This document shows positions 1-11,744 of a stretch of DNA of 64,000 nt, one piece after another; the first letter of the stretch is position 1, and each line of letters starts with the position of its first letter. The stretch covers positions 28,261,915 through 28,325,914 of the forward strand of contig CAIIXF020000001.1 of assembly GCA_903813345.2 (NCBI GenBank), read 5' to 3'. This DNA is from Owenia fusiformis. Its lineage: Eukaryota > Annelida > Polychaeta > Sabellida > Oweniidae. The notes beneath the pieces are model-generated. The model was not told the origin of the DNA and did not search any database. It worked only from the letters and a program-made list of their open reading frames with translations. A program made the position numbers and the translations under genes.

Positions 1-1761
1 GAATTTCATTCATTATAGCTTGTTTTCTGCAATAATTTCCAGTTCTTGTACAGTAAAAGTAGAACTAAGTTGAAAAATCAATAGGAACATAAAATTCATC
101 ATTTCCTTTCATTTTACACGACAATCCCCTCGGCTATTAAAACACTAATGGCAGATGAAATAATTCTCGAAATTGAAATTACAGAGCTTTCAAACTGCAA
201 AGAATAATCAATAATTTTAATGATAATATGTGTTTTAATCTGACTAGTAATGGGTTGCTAGTAGATTATACTAATAGCATGTTCGTTGAGATAACTATGA
301 AAAAATAGCTAATAAATTACAAAACTTGGTGCCATGGTAGTATATTAATAATACTTTTATGTATACATATATGTAATGAAACCTTTTAGCTATGAATATT
401 ATTCTTGTTTAATAGAAACAGAAAAACTGAATACATCTGAGGATTAATTTCTGTGAATTATAAATGAGATTCAATAGCTCATATCTTTGAATGCAGAAAA
501 ACAATGTTTTAATAACTTCATTGTTATAGCTATCATTTTTTGTTGTTACTTGTGGTTGGTGTTTGGTGGTCATCATTTTGGATCTGTAACAAATTGTCAC
601 ACTTTTATAAACATTTTATAAATAAGTTGTGACATTTTGTTATGTTAAATATTTTGATTGCTCTGTAAATATCTCAGTTGTTCTTTATCAAATATGAATA
701 ATATCCATTTGGATCAAGTGAAATAGAGTGAATTATTCAAATTATTCAAAATGCACAAAGGGCAAAACACAGACAAAACTCAATAAACAATATGATTATC
801 AACAAATAAAACTAAACAATCAAAATTAGCTGATCCATCATGACTAGGTTTTCACAGGTGCATATTATAATAACCTATGGCTCTGAATGCGTGAAATCTG
901 TGCTGGGATACCCAAGGGGAAAAATACATTGTTTAGAAAACAAAACAAGATAATGGCGGTGATGTGAGATTTTTTGCATTCTTGATCTTTATTGAAATAA
1001 AGGTGTACAGTTACTCCTTGGAGAAGTGCTTTAGGAGATAAAAAAAGAGTAGGGAGGGAGGAGCTCATTTATTCAGAAAGATCTGTCACCAGCATGATCA
1101 TGAATCCTTCATTCGAAACAGTTTAGAAGTGTAAAGGTTTAAAGATGCCATCTTTCTTTAACAATAGAAGTGAACTGAATTGAATGGAGTAACTGTTTAT
1201 AATAAAAGATGGCAACCTAATCTGGTTAGAATCAATCCTTTTTGTGAGTACTAAATATAGTAGGGTAAACTTGAGTGTCAGAGTTGAGTGCACTTAGCAG
1301 CCGAAGCTCTCTTTTAAAAAGCAAAGTCCAACTATTTGAAAGTGTAGGTACAATAATGAACATAAGATATGTGTCTCTGGAATACCCTTCGCGACATAAT
1401 TATCATCAAGCAATATTTGGAATATTCTGCTTCTGGGTGGGAAGTAGTGGGTTGACCTAATAATAGTCATCAAATAATGCTTGTGTCATAGTGACATCAA
1501 AGTAACATAACTGTTTATCAAGTAATAATATAAAGGTTCCAAGTAACTGATTAATCCAATCCATTTTGTCAGATGTCAAAATCTCTTTTTATTAAGTGAA
1601 TTCTGTACGAACATATTTGTGAAGAATTGTACGTATGTAATTTACATTGCATTTTTTTCTTGTAATAAATGTGTACAATTTGGTAATAAGTGTTGGTTGA
1701 AATTAGGAATAAATTGAAAACATTGAATTGCTTGACATGTTGTTGTTATTGTGTGTTTCAG
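1..1761 (+). other. Non-coding upstream region, presumably intron of the CAAP1-like gene
   Basis: The first visible exon starts mid-codon, so an upstream exon must exist. I found no open, splice-bounded stretch in 1-1761 resembling a CAAP1 N-terminal domain, so the preceding exon most likely lies outside the window. The only structure seen here is a copy of the dispersed repeat near 521-645. Confidence 0.55.
521..645 (+). repeat. Dispersed 'GTAACAAAT' repeat, copy 1 (diverged)
   Basis: It shares the order GTTATAG...GTGTTTGGTGGTC...ATCTGTAACAAATTG...GTGACATTTTGTTATG with the copies near 9820 and 20990. The right half is expanded. Orientation is plus, as in all other copies. Confidence 0.55.
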
Positions 1762-1836
1762 GTGATGACCCAGACTTTATATCATCATCAGGAACAGAGG
1801 ATGAGTCTTCAGATGAAGAGGCTGTTCTGGAAGAAG
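1762..1836 (+). CDS. CAAP1: Coding exon a of the CAAP1-like gene
   Basis: The acceptor is a pyrimidine-rich TTTCAG ending at 1761. The donor is GTCAGT at 1837. The exon reads DDPDFISSSGTEDESSDEEA in the frame set by the later exons and ends one base into a GAA codon that the next exon completes. It is rich in Ser, Asp and Glu, like casein kinase 2 target tracts. Confidence 0.75.
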
Positions 1837-4800
1837 GTCAGTTTTTATATAACCACCAAAAGTGGTGACATATTGTTATAGTTTGCTACTTTTTGGATGG
1901 TGTTCAGCGGTTGGTGTAAAAGCTTATTTCCTACTTTTTGGATGGTGTTCATTAAAGTGTCAAATCGTCTTGAATTGTCAGAGGGTGGTGTAGCTTTTTG
2001 GTGTTAAAACAGGATTGAATAGTCAGAGGGTGGTGTAGCTTGCTGTTGTTAATACAGGGTTGAATTGTCAGAGGGTGGTGTAGCTCGCTGTTGTTAATAC
2101 AGGGTTGAATAGTCAGAGGTTGGTGTAACTTACTGGTGTTAATACAGGGTTGAATAGTCAGAGGGTGGTGTAGCTTACTGGTGTTAAAACAGGGTTGAAT
2201 AGTCAGAGGGTGGTGTAGCTTACTGGTGTTAATACAGGGTTGAATAGTTAGATGGTTGTATAGCTTACTGGTATTAATACAGGGTTGAATAGTCAGAGGG
2301 TGGTGTAGCTTACTGGTGTTAAAACAGGGTTGAATAGTCAGAGGGTGGTGTAGCTTACTGGTGTTAATACAGGGTTGAATAGTAAGATGGTTGTATAGCT
2401 TACTGGTATTAATACAGGGTTGAATAGTCAGAGGGTGGTGTAGCGTACTGGTATTAATACAGGGTTGAATAGTCAGAGGGTGGTGTAGCTTACTGGTGTT
2501 AAAACAGGGTTGAATAGTCAGAGGGTGGTGTAGCTCGCTGTTGTTAATACAGGGTTGAATAGTCAGAGGGTGGTGTAGCTTACTGGTGTTAATACAGGGT
2601 TGAATAGTCAGAGGGTGGTGTAGCCCACTGTTGTTAATACAGGGTAATTCATGTTATTACAGAAGCTGTTGTGGATGAAGAGCTGGATGGTTGGGAATAC
2701 AACCCTGAAGGTGAAGATGCTGTTGCTAATGGAGATGACGAGGATTCTGAAATGGTTGACTCCACTAACATAGAGGTAGCAGACAATGATGCTGAACAGT
2801 AAGTAACTGTTAACAGAAATGCTCCACCTTATCCATATTTTTGATTCGTGTATCTCAATAAGCAATGCCATACCTTCAGGATATCACTATATTGTATAAA
2901 AAGAGGGTGATCAATTTGCAAGAAACGTTTAAAATTATCCAGTCAATGTGTCCTTTATTGTTCAAAATGCTGTATTATAAGAAAAATGGGCACATTATGA
3001 TTTTCTAGTCAGTTCCTCACTAGGTCTGATTCTAACTTAAATAAGCATGCATTTTACCTTGAATATAACATCTCAGATTGTACAGAAATACATTTGATCG
3101 TTTGTACATTAACAGGGCAGAGTATGCGGAAGAGGCTGAAGATGAAGACCACACTGAACACATTCAGGTAAATGAGGAAAACTTTGCAATTTCAATCTAC
3201 ATCATACTGCAGACAAATATTTTCGCTGACTAAAATGTTCACTGTTTTGGACTTGGAGAATAACAAACCATCGCAACAAATGTTATCACTTTCAATTAAG
3301 CTTAGAGAATGTCTCATAAATACTTTTTGGCAGGTCACCTTAGCTCACTTCATTTTGCATTACATATACCAGGTCGTTCAATAAGTTCACGGAAAAATGC
3401 TCTCATTTCAAAAAATTTTGATATTTGCTCATGAAATGTTCACACAATGTATAGAAAATACTTTCTGATTGATTCTTAAAATATCAGCATCTCTTATTTG
3501 ATTGGTTAGATTGGTCAAAAATTAGAGCATTTTTCCGTGAACTTATTGAACGACCTGGTAGTATATTCAGTACATTTGATATATTGAAAAAGGTGCCTGT
3601 ACATGTTTTTATGTTTCTGTGAACCCATTGATGTACCAAGTCTTTTTTGTCCTTTATATATTTTGGAAATATATTCTGTTTAAGGAGGAAGAACCACAGG
3701 AAACATCAATAGACCATGAAGATAACGCTAGTAACCATAGTAACAGTCACTCTAGCAGCAGTAGTCATAGTGACTCTGATAGTAGTCATAGCGACAGTGA
3801 ATCATATGGTAAATAAAAAGATTATTGTTATTTAACATTCAACAAGTTTTTTAAATTATATGTTGAATATTGAAATTATAATGCTTCAAGATGTAACTAT
3901 TGTGAATAAAGCAACATTTTTGTAATTATCTACATTATCTAGCTGTGGGTTTTAACATTTTTCTCTACTCCAGATGATGAATATGAATCCAGTCACCATA
4001 GCGATGAGAGTGAGCCAGAGGAAGGAGAAATAAAAGAAGAAAATCCAAAGAGGAAGAAAAGAAGGCGGAAAATTCCAGATGTGAAAAGTGATGAAAAGTG
4101 CTCTGAACCAAAAGAAGATGATACTAAAACTGACAGTGTTGTTGGTGATAAACAAGTGTCTGATGATGTGGATGAAAAATCAAATGAAACTGGACAGAAA
4201 GGAACTGAAAGTGCTGAGAAGAGTACTGAAGATGAAAATGAGAAAGAAAAGGAGGGCCAAAGTGATATTGACAAGGAAAAGGTTGATAATAAAGCAAATG
4301 AGGAAACACATGACACTAGTCCTGATAATATACAAAAGACTGATGACACTGCTATTGATAACAGAAAGGTTGAGGATAATGATGAATGTTCTGATGTTAA
4401 AGTGAAAACAAGTGAAAACAATACAGTTGATACAGAAACACAGCAGAATGACAAAGACGGTTATAACAAAGAAGGAGACATTTCAGAAGATGTGTCAAAT
4501 GATATAAACCCCAATCCAACAAAGAGTTCTGATAAAGGAATAAGTAAAGTAGTAGACACCAAAGATGAAGCAAATGATGCATTAACCACAAGTGCTCATA
4601 ATGACACAACTGCAAAGGCTGACGACAAAGATGAAGCAAATGATGCTTTAACTTCAAGTGCTCATGAAGAAACTACTGCTAAGGCTGACAACAAAGACAG
4701 AGGAAATGAGGCATTAACTACAAGTGTTCAAAAAGACACAACAGCAAAGACTGACAATAGTACCCCAGGTACAAACTCATCGACAAAAGCTCAAAATGAT

Positions 4801-4986
4801 GCTACTGTTGATGATACAGATAAGACAAAATCTGCCCCTAGTGAAAATAAACCTACAGACAACCAAGACGATCCTAAAGCTTCCAAAGCTGGTGGGAAAA
4901 AATTGTCCAAAAACCAGATGGAAATTCTGGAGTTGGAAATGCGAGCTAGGGCAATAAAAGCAATGTTAAATGCTGCTCCTAAATGA
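1762..4986 (+). CDS. CAAP1: CAAP1-like acidic nuclear protein, C-terminal part (5 exons)
   Basis: Exons at 1762-1836, 2663-2798, 3116-3167, 3685-3808 and 3974-4986 join in one frame across four GT-AG introns and end at TGA 4984-4986. They encode about 465 residues. The product starts with acidic runs (DDPDFISSSG, LDGWEYNPEGED), passes through a Ser/His/Asp-rich tract and a basic cluster KRKKRRRK (a likely nuclear signal), then a long Glu/Asp/Lys/Thr-rich disordered region with three 22-residue repeats, and closes with a helix containing LELEMRARAIKA. That last motif matches what I recall of the C-terminus of CAAP1, a protein reported to restrain caspase activation. In CAAP1 an acidic tail follows a folded N-terminal domain, which here would lie in exons before the window. 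The first exon begins mid-codon (the last two bases of a Gly-like xGT), so the gene is 5'-incomplete. The gene structure is well supported. The CAAP1 assignment rests mainly on the short C-terminal motif and domain order. Confidence 0.8.
1848..1915 (+). repeat. Dispersed repeat, copy 2 (partial, intronic)
   Basis: It carries ACCACCAAAAGTGGTGACAT, ATTGTTATAG, ACTTTTTGGA and GGTGTTCAGCGGTTGG, the left half of the family consensus. It lies directly after exon a and runs into the 45-bp minisatellite, which reuses similar GGTGGTGT words. Confidence 0.55.
1968..2645 (+). repeat. 45-bp intronic minisatellite, about 15 copies
   Basis: A 45-bp unit (core AGAGGGTGGTGTAGCTTACT followed by GGTGTTAATACAGG) repeats about 15 times between exons a and b. 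Sub-types occur in order: a TTAAAAC unit, a TTAATAC unit and a GATGGTTGTATAG unit form a 135-bp block present twice in a row (about 2160-2430). All three frames contain stops, so the array is not coding. It ends 17 bases before the splice acceptor at 2662. Confidence 0.95.
2663..2798 (+). CDS. CAAP1: Coding exon b of the CAAP1-like gene
   Basis: The acceptor ATTACAG ends at 2662, only 17 bases after the 45-bp minisatellite. The donor GTAAGTA at 2799 is close to the metazoan consensus. The exon encodes an acidic stretch with LDGWEYNPEGED and ends two bases into CAG, completed by the next exon. WEYNP is the only aromatic cluster in this part of the protein and may be a short interaction motif (inference). 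Confidence 0.8.
3116..3167 (+). CDS. CAAP1: Coding exon c of the CAAP1-like gene (52 bp)
   Basis: The acceptor is AACAG ending at 3115 and the donor is GTAAATG at 3168. This small exon encodes AEYAEEAEDEDHTEHIQ and leaves phase 0. The phases before and after agree exactly with the neighbouring exons, which is the main support for such a short exon. Confidence 0.72.
3369..3558. mobile_element. 190-bp mariner-type MITE in intron c-d
   Basis: Perfect ~34-bp terminal inverted repeats start CCAGGTCGTTCAATAAGTTC at 3369 and read out at 3558. The dinucleotide TA flanks both ends (3367-3368 and 3559-3560). TA duplication and an 'ATAAGTTC' terminus are typical of Tc1/mariner elements. There is no transposase frame, so it is non-autonomous. 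The perfect arms suggest a recent insertion into the gene. Confidence 0.85.
3685..3808 (+). CDS. CAAP1: Coding exon d, Ser/His/Asp-rich
   Basis: The acceptor is TTTAAG ending at 3684; an alternative acceptor three bases downstream (start 3688) would drop one Glu. The donor is GTAAAT at 3809. The exon encodes EEEPQETSIDHEDNASNH followed by a run of Ser, His and Asp repeats (SHSDSDSSHSDSES). Reading through the donor meets TAA at once, which confirms the exon end. Confidence 0.78.
3974..4986 (+). CDS. CAAP1: Terminal coding exon with acidic repeats and conserved C-terminus
   Basis: The acceptor CTACTCCAG ends at 3973. The 1013-bp open frame has the basic stretch KRKKRRRK at 4048-4071, then a long Lys/Glu/Asp/Thr-rich region. 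Three 66-bp tandem units at 4555-4620, 4621-4686 and 4687-4752 encode 22-residue repeats of the type D-x-KDEANDALTTSAH. The last ~28 residues change character: basic and then a predicted helix, LELEMRARAIKAMLNAAPK. This is the likely conserved functional end. An antisense open frame of about 150 codons over the same exon reflects only its codon bias. Confidence 0.9.
4555..4752 (+). repeat. Three in-frame 66-bp coding repeats (22 residues each)
   Basis: Three adjacent 66-bp units sit in the terminal exon. Units 1 and 2 are very similar (KDEANDALT followed by a Ser-Ala-His and TTAKAD end). Unit 3 is diverged (KDRGNEALTTSVQ). The length keeps the reading frame, as expected for repeat expansion in a disordered region under frame selection. 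Confidence 0.9.
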
Positions 4987-5588
4987 TCCTTATAATTCAG
5001 GTTGGTGACTAGTATAAGGTTGTATTTTGTAATTCACAATGTTAATCTGTTAATTAATTAGTTAATTCGTTAACTAGTAATTTGTTTTATTTAGTTTTGA
5101 AATATGATAGGGTCTCATCCCTGATTGAACCATACTAATGATCATATACAGGGTGTGCTATAAGCTTATTCATTATTATATATACACTGTCTGTGCTCGT
5201 TATTGTGAACACAAAATTTCTGTATTTAAAAGGGAAAACATTTGTAAGGTTCTTATCACAAAATGTGAATTTTGCAAAGATTGAAATGTCACATGATCTT
5301 TCCCATATACAGAACTCAATTTAGCATTTAATTTGTAGAAAATGGATGGGTCATTGTATGACGTCACACAGTAATGATGCGATGACATCTATCATATTGT
5401 GACTTAAATTTTTGTTTTTGTGGGTTTATTGGAAATATATAGCATAATACTACAAGAGCTTTTGAATTTTGACTTTTATGTTCCTTTTGGCAGCTATGGA
5501 ATACATGTACGTATATGTCCATGTATAAACAATACATTAGTAATACATGCATTTGTTTTATAAAAACATGTTTGCCTTGGAAATAAAC
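4987..5588 (+). other. Probable 3' UTR with poly(A) signal at 5582-5587
   Basis: Downstream of TGA 4984-4986 the sequence is non-coding and AT-rich. The first AATAAA on the plus strand that I see is at 5582-5587. Cleavage would be expected some 10-30 bases later. This is inferred from position only, and an earlier variant signal is possible. Confidence 0.45.
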
Positions 5589-8093
5589 AGGAAATCCCAT
5601 ATCAGTAAAATTCCAGTATAAGAAACCATATTGGATCCCATATCAGCCAAAATCATGTGTCAGATCCGGTATCAGAAATATTATGGAATAAGTAGGTTAT
5701 GATGGGATATGATTTCTTTCCTTGAGAAAATATGATACCAAGTAGATTGAAACAAGGTTTCAAGGGTAGCCTTGTTTTATTTCCATTGTCCCAGTATGTA
5801 TGATACAAGGTAACCTGAAAATCTGTTGTGAATATAGGGTTGTCACAGTCTGGGAACAATCAGGGAAACCCAAAATTTATTTTCCCTGACCAAGATGAGT
5901 CGAAAAGTGTCGGGGAATTTTAAAATTCCAGAAAAGATCAGCAATTTGTCAGGGAATTTAAGTGGTGGACATTTTGAAAAGATGAATGAAGTTGAAAAAG
6001 TTGAATGTTACGAACTTAAAATTCATGAAAAGAGAAAATTTGGATTTAAAAATGGTGTGAAAACACCGGAATACATTCTCAGTATGTAAGCTAATATACA
6101 AATCTAAAAAAGAGGAAAAACCTAATTCTATTGTTGAAAGGAATGGATTCCAAGAGCAAGGATTCATCCTTTGGTGACTCACCACAGTGTAATCACCTCC
6201 AGCCACAACCTATTAACTATTGCCTCACAAATATATTATGTATCTATAAAGGATATGATGTTTAAATATGATTTACCACAACTGAACCATAACACTGATA
6301 ATGTTCCAACCACAACCTTTGTATATCCTCATGAGACTTGGAGAGGAATTTTAAAGTGGCACTAAAGAACAGAGAAAATTGGAAGAAGCATTCTTCAAAA
6401 TCCTAATTTTATTCTCTGAAAAGTAATATGAGACAATTCTGATCAAATATGGAAGGTATTAAAGAATTAAGATCCATTAATGTCCAATTTCATTAGAATT
6501 AGTTATTAATGCAGTAATTCTGAGACAGTGGGACACTTTTTTTTCAAAAATACTCCTAAAAGAGGGAATAGCCATAAAACTTGGATAATTCCTTTAAACT
6601 CTCCAAAACAAATTGTTGGTGCCTCAAACCTGCCTTGAAGAATGACTATGACCCCTACTTACTTTTGTCAAAATACCAGAGCCTTAGAAAATCACTCACC
6701 TCGATATCGACGAAAGACGTTTCAATTTTGGTTAACTGCGAGAGCAAAATTCAAATCTCAGTTAAAAGTTTTAGTTCAGTGTAAAATGGACATGATTTTA
6801 ACTAATTTTGTACTTGATAGAGGGTTTTTGACACCTTTTAAAATTTGGTACCTGGTGACAGTCAGTTATTCCGCGAAAATGCCAAAACTAAAACTAACTT
6901 CAAGAAACATTGCCATCTATAGCAAGTTAATGGAGTTAAAATGATATTTTTCGATCGAAAGAGGAAAAGCACCAAAATTATGAACTCGGCTTGATGTGTT
7001 CTTCATCACTATACTTTGGTGAGACATATTGGAACTTATCATAGCCATTCAACCAAGCCACAAAAATTGTGTATAACAGTAGTTAAAATTATTCTTCCTT
7101 AAATAACAAAAGCTAAGGGATTATCATAAAATTAATTTGATCTGTCTGATATTTTTAATAAAATAGACAAAACATGGAATGTAGCTAGAAAAAATATTGT
7201 AAAAGTGTAACAATATTTTAGAAAGTTACTCTCAACTAGACTCAGGTTTTTCATTTCACCTTTTTTATCCTCAGAATGATGTCTTAGGTGAGCTACTTCC
7301 ATCTTTCAGTTTACCTTCCAAATTATATTAGTAGAAATCATACAGATCTGGATTGAGAGGTGCTGCCATCTTTCTGACCAATAATAGTTTTTTAGTGCTT
7401 TGTTTTACTATACTGGTTTCATTCATCTTTATTTCCAAGGTGTAAAATGCATTTTGCTGGAAAAACCCTAGAAAACAAGTATGGTTTCCCTGGAGCTATC
7501 AAAAATTAGCTTTATTGTGTGATATCATATACTGTTTGTTCATTCTTCATAGAGATGGTTCGCCTATGAATTGTGGGGTATTCCCTCCTCGTTTACAGAT
7601 TTATTACAGTAACAACTAAAGTAAGTCAGGTAATTCCAAGTAGTGTTCAAAAATGCCATTCAGACTCACCATATTTACTTGTTTAGCAACCATTGTTCTT
7701 CTCATCTTGTACTTCTTGTTTTGATTGTTTGATAGAACATTCGCTGAAGAAAAAGTAACTAAATTAAATTTCAAGGATACGTGTAGTTTAGAAATAACAG
7801 ATGTTGAAAGTGTATACAGTATTTTCAAGAATGCTACAAGGTTATTATGAATTCAGCTTCAATGTATTCAGCACAATTACCACACCGCGGTATCCAAACT
7901 GCGTGCATACTATGCAACATTGCATCATACAAGTCTTCAAGCGATTATATGATTCTACCATGTGATAGCAAAAGTTATGTCTAGATGAATGTAGGTTTTA
8001 AAATATAAGCCGTCGTGTCCTCCCCGTCAGCCATTTTTAAATATAATGTCATATAAAATATAATTGAAAGTAAAAGAAAATGCACTATCTGAC
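5589..8093. other. No gene seen
   Basis: AT-rich sequence without splice-bounded coding frames. Open frames here are short and of random composition. Around 5837-5960 repeated 'CAGGGAA/GGGGAATTT' words resemble the end of an interspersed element, but I could not define its limits. Confidence 0.6.
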
Positions 8094-8175
8094 TGATCAT
8101 TTTGTTATAGTCTTCAACCTTTTTTGTGACATTATCCGTCAGTCAGCATCTATAACAAATGGCAGGTGGTGATAT
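8094..8175 (+). repeat. Dispersed repeat, copy 3
   Basis: It contains TTGTTATAGTCTTCAACC, TTTTTTGTGACA, CAGCATCTATAACAAATGGC and AGGTGGTGATATTTT in the family order and plus orientation. Confidence 0.65.
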
Positions 8176-11100
8176 TTTGGATTGTAATGCATCCCTAAGT
8201 TAAATTATTCTTCCACTTTTTCCCAAATGAATCCAATAAAAAATGGTAACCACAATAGTGTAGAAAAGAAGCTTTTTGTTAAGATTTCTTTCAAGAGTGC
8301 ATCTTTAATTGCTTAACCAAAAAAAGAGATTCCAAGATAACCTTAGATTTTCGTCAAGAGGTTCATTCAAGATTTAGATGAAATACTTCAAGGTTTTTTC
8401 ACCTACTTATGATAGGATCTTCATGAGATGGTGTGGAAAATCCTTTCATTCGCTGTCTTTAAAAATAGCACTCCCAGATGTTGGTTGCTTAATCAGCTTA
8501 AAAGCTTTAATTCTTTAAGTTAGTTATTTTAGAATTTCCTTGGCCTTTTAAAAGCTGATCTTACTCATGAGATGCTTAATGTCTTCTTTGATTTGCATTC
8601 CACATTCCAAATAAAACCCTTTACTGATGGGGGATTCCACAATCTAGTTCAAATTGACTTACTTACTAATTCGAGTGCAATTTGCCTTTTGGTTTGGTTG
8701 TACACGTGCAGATCAGAATACTAGTATACCAATATGTTTCTGTAGATTGTGAATAGATAAACTCATTTTTTGAAAGAACTAATTCAGTTCACGGAATGCT
8801 GCATCAATGAAATATATCAAATTCTGATATTTGTTCGTTAATTCTATGAAGTCTCAGTGCACCATATATTTGATACGAGCATGGCATGGGAATACTTCAT
8901 CTAATTACATTAGTTGCATCTAGGTTCAATTGATTGATCAAAAATTTCTAAGCTCTTCCTAAGCAAAATATTTTTGAAAATTTTGGGCAATGGTATATTA
9001 TGAATTTTCTAACATTGCTTTTTTCTGATTATTTTCACAGTGGCATTTTGCTACGAATATCTCTCATATATTGCTTTTGTTTTTTGTAAATTTTTGGCGA
9101 CTATTGCTTCTATCGGAATATCTCTCATATATTATTTTTATTTTTTTGTAGATTTTTTTCTATTTGATGTTTGATGTGGTTGCACATCTGTTTTCAGTAT
9201 ATCTGAATCCCACAAGTAATTATCATAGTACTTGATGAAGAATTGTATTTTCAAATACCATTCTAATCAAAATTAGTTTTGATTGGATAAAGGCAGGGAT
9301 GATTTAAGACCAACCTCAAACTACTAGCTCCAACTTTTTAGATTAGCGCAATGTGTTTGATGCTTGCTCCCAATTTGCATTTTAAGATATTCACAAAACA
9401 ATTCCTTAATTTTGGCGAAACTTAAAGATAATTGGATTTGTTGAAATCCCACTTAATTTCCTGCTAAGAATTCCAAGTTTGTGTCAGGTCTCTTTTCACG
9501 TCCTTCAATAGAAACAAGATTTAGGAATCTACAGAAAAGATCTGTTTGTGACGGAATAACATGTTTCTAATCATTCACAGGAATGTTGCCTTAATTGGTC
9601 TCGGCTGTAATACAATTAGAATGGATAAAATCCTGTCATTTGCATGCACTTGTAGATTGCCAGACTGTATCTCCTTCACAAAACATTCTCCTTGATGTTG
9701 AGGTCTTTATTACAATATTGAACACGGGGTTTCCTAATTAAAGGGTTTAGCTCTGCTTTTGTGTGATAAAGTAGTTAAACGATTTTCAGAGCACGCTCAT
9801 ACAGTAGGCTAGTTTATTATGTCACCACCACAAGTGATCACATGTTGTTATAGTCGTCAACTTTTTTGTGGACAGTGTTTGGTGTTTGACATTTTGTGTC
9901 TGTAACAAATGGCATTTTGCATGTGTTTATGCCTTGTTATACTACACCATGGGCTTTCAAGAGATTGAAAGCCCGTGACTACTTGAACTATAACTAATGT
10001 AGCAATTGCCATTGTTAGTTCCTGTCCAGAACTTAAGAAATTCCACTCTACAAAATCGCCAATGTCTGCAGCAAGATAACAATGTCATTTCCATTTGACA
10101 TGCAAGTAAGACATATCCTATCATACCATGTCCTTTATTTGTATTCTTGCTAGATCTCTGCTTTAGCATACTTCATGATAGTTATCTGCATGTGAAACAA
10201 CTTGATGTGTTCCCTGCTGACATCGATGTAGTGCCCCAGTGGGTCAGGATCTACCTAATTGTTCCACATGCAAACCACTAGCCATTAATTTGAAGTACCC
10301 TACCCTAAGATTCTTCAAATTGACAGCTATTTTTCCTCTGATATATACAACAGAGTAACAGCATTGGAATTATGTATTGAAATAGGTATTTTTTGATATT
10401 GTAAACAAGCTCTTTATTTTTATTTTGTGTCGTTGTCATTGAGATTAAAATGATTGGACATTTTAATTGTAGTTTATTACACAAGAGACCAGTTTTCTAA
10501 CCAATCAGCATTGTTCGTATCTACCATTGGAAAATCTCTTAGAATCAAACGTTTGAATGATGGAGTAGAAATTCACGCCTGTGTTGCATATAGTCTGAGA
10601 CCCTCATTACGTATAATACTATTATGTTCTGGTGCTTTGTCAACCAGTATTGGATTCAAGGGTCCACTGGGGTTTGGATTAGAAAGTCAAAGCATTGGAC
10701 CACTATGACTATTCGTTATTTTGTGAAGATGTTATATTAACAGAATATACTTTTTGCTGTTAGGACATCTTGGAACATTAAAGGGAATAGTAAAATATGG
10801 TTAAATAGGTATTCTGTTACATTTTAACTGACCAGTTCTTTGGTCCTACTAAGCCGTTTATAATACTAAGAACAGTTAATTGGCACATGTTCTCTCAGTT
10901 TGAAACATTTTGTTAATTCCTTGATGTAAAAATGTTGAAGTTAGATATATGGCATGAAATGGGACGACACATCCACAGCTTCTTATCTTAATGAAAATGT
11001 TCTGTTTCAAGACACCTTTCCTTCATGTATTTATACCATGCCTCTTGTTGAAGTACAAGTCGGGAGGTCATAAGTATACCATAGAAATCTATTTTAAAAC

Positions 11101-11744
11101 CTATTATTTGTTGATCATGGAATTATCTTGAGGCCAAATATGGATTATAATGTCTGTTATCTGAATATTGAGATTGATTATCTTGTCTTGTATAATATTG
11201 TGCTGACTAACCCCAAAACAGTTTGAATGGAGTGATAGTGTAAAAAGAGTATGCGGGACTAATGTGTTTAGTAGACAGTCACACAGTGTTGTGATTTGTC
11301 CTTCTCATCATATTAACCTTTAAGCCTGTGGATTGTTTGATTTTTGTCAAGCTAATTGAACCATTTGTCATTGTATTTGCCTAACAACTAGAAAGATTTT
11401 GGCATTATTTTACTAAATATGCTCATTTATCTTCCAAAGTATCACTTCCTGAAATGTGCTTAGAATTTATTCCAATCAGCTAGTCGTCATTTTGTGGCTA
11501 TTCTATACTAGAAGCCTTAATATTAATATTGTTGTCTTTTATACGGCCTCTGTATTTTGCCACTCTCTTTTAGTGTTGCCTCAATATTTTGTGTTGTCTT
11601 TTGAATAGCCTCTCTATTCGTCTTATTTTACCGCCGGGATTTTACCTCAACATTTTTTATTGTCATAATGTCTTATTAGGACTTAGGTTCTAGAACAAAT
11701 TTCCAAATTGGCTGCTAAATTCAAAATGGGACTATACTTCTGAC
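8176..11744. other. No gene seen (apart from repeat copy 4)
   Basis: No coding evidence on either strand. At 9051-9145 a ~65-bp motif (AATATCTCTCATATATT) is duplicated imperfectly. The 84-codon open frame at 10454-10708 has no recognisable feature and no flanking splice or translation context. Confidence 0.55.
9820..9942 (+). repeat. Dispersed repeat, copy 4
   Basis: Nearly full length: ATGTCACCACCACAAGTGAT, GTTGTTATAGTCGTCAAC, TTTTTTGTGGACAGTGTTTG, GTCTGTAACAAATGGC and the right end TTATGCCTTGTTAT. Confidence 0.75.

Noticed and set aside
1275-1460. Possible upstream exon of the CAAP1-like gene (61-codon frame)
   Set aside because: No acceptor/donor pair gives the required phase, and the peptide does not resemble the CAAP1 domain or the acidic tail.
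3993-4454. Antisense open frame of 153 codons opposite the terminal exon
   Set aside because: It mirrors the Lys/Glu/Asp/Thr-rich codons of the real exon; the product is Ser/Phe/Leu simple sequence with no splice or start context.
10454-10708. 84-codon frame as a transposon protein remnant
   Set aside because: No recognisable catalytic motif, no homologous copy in the window, no flanking element ends.
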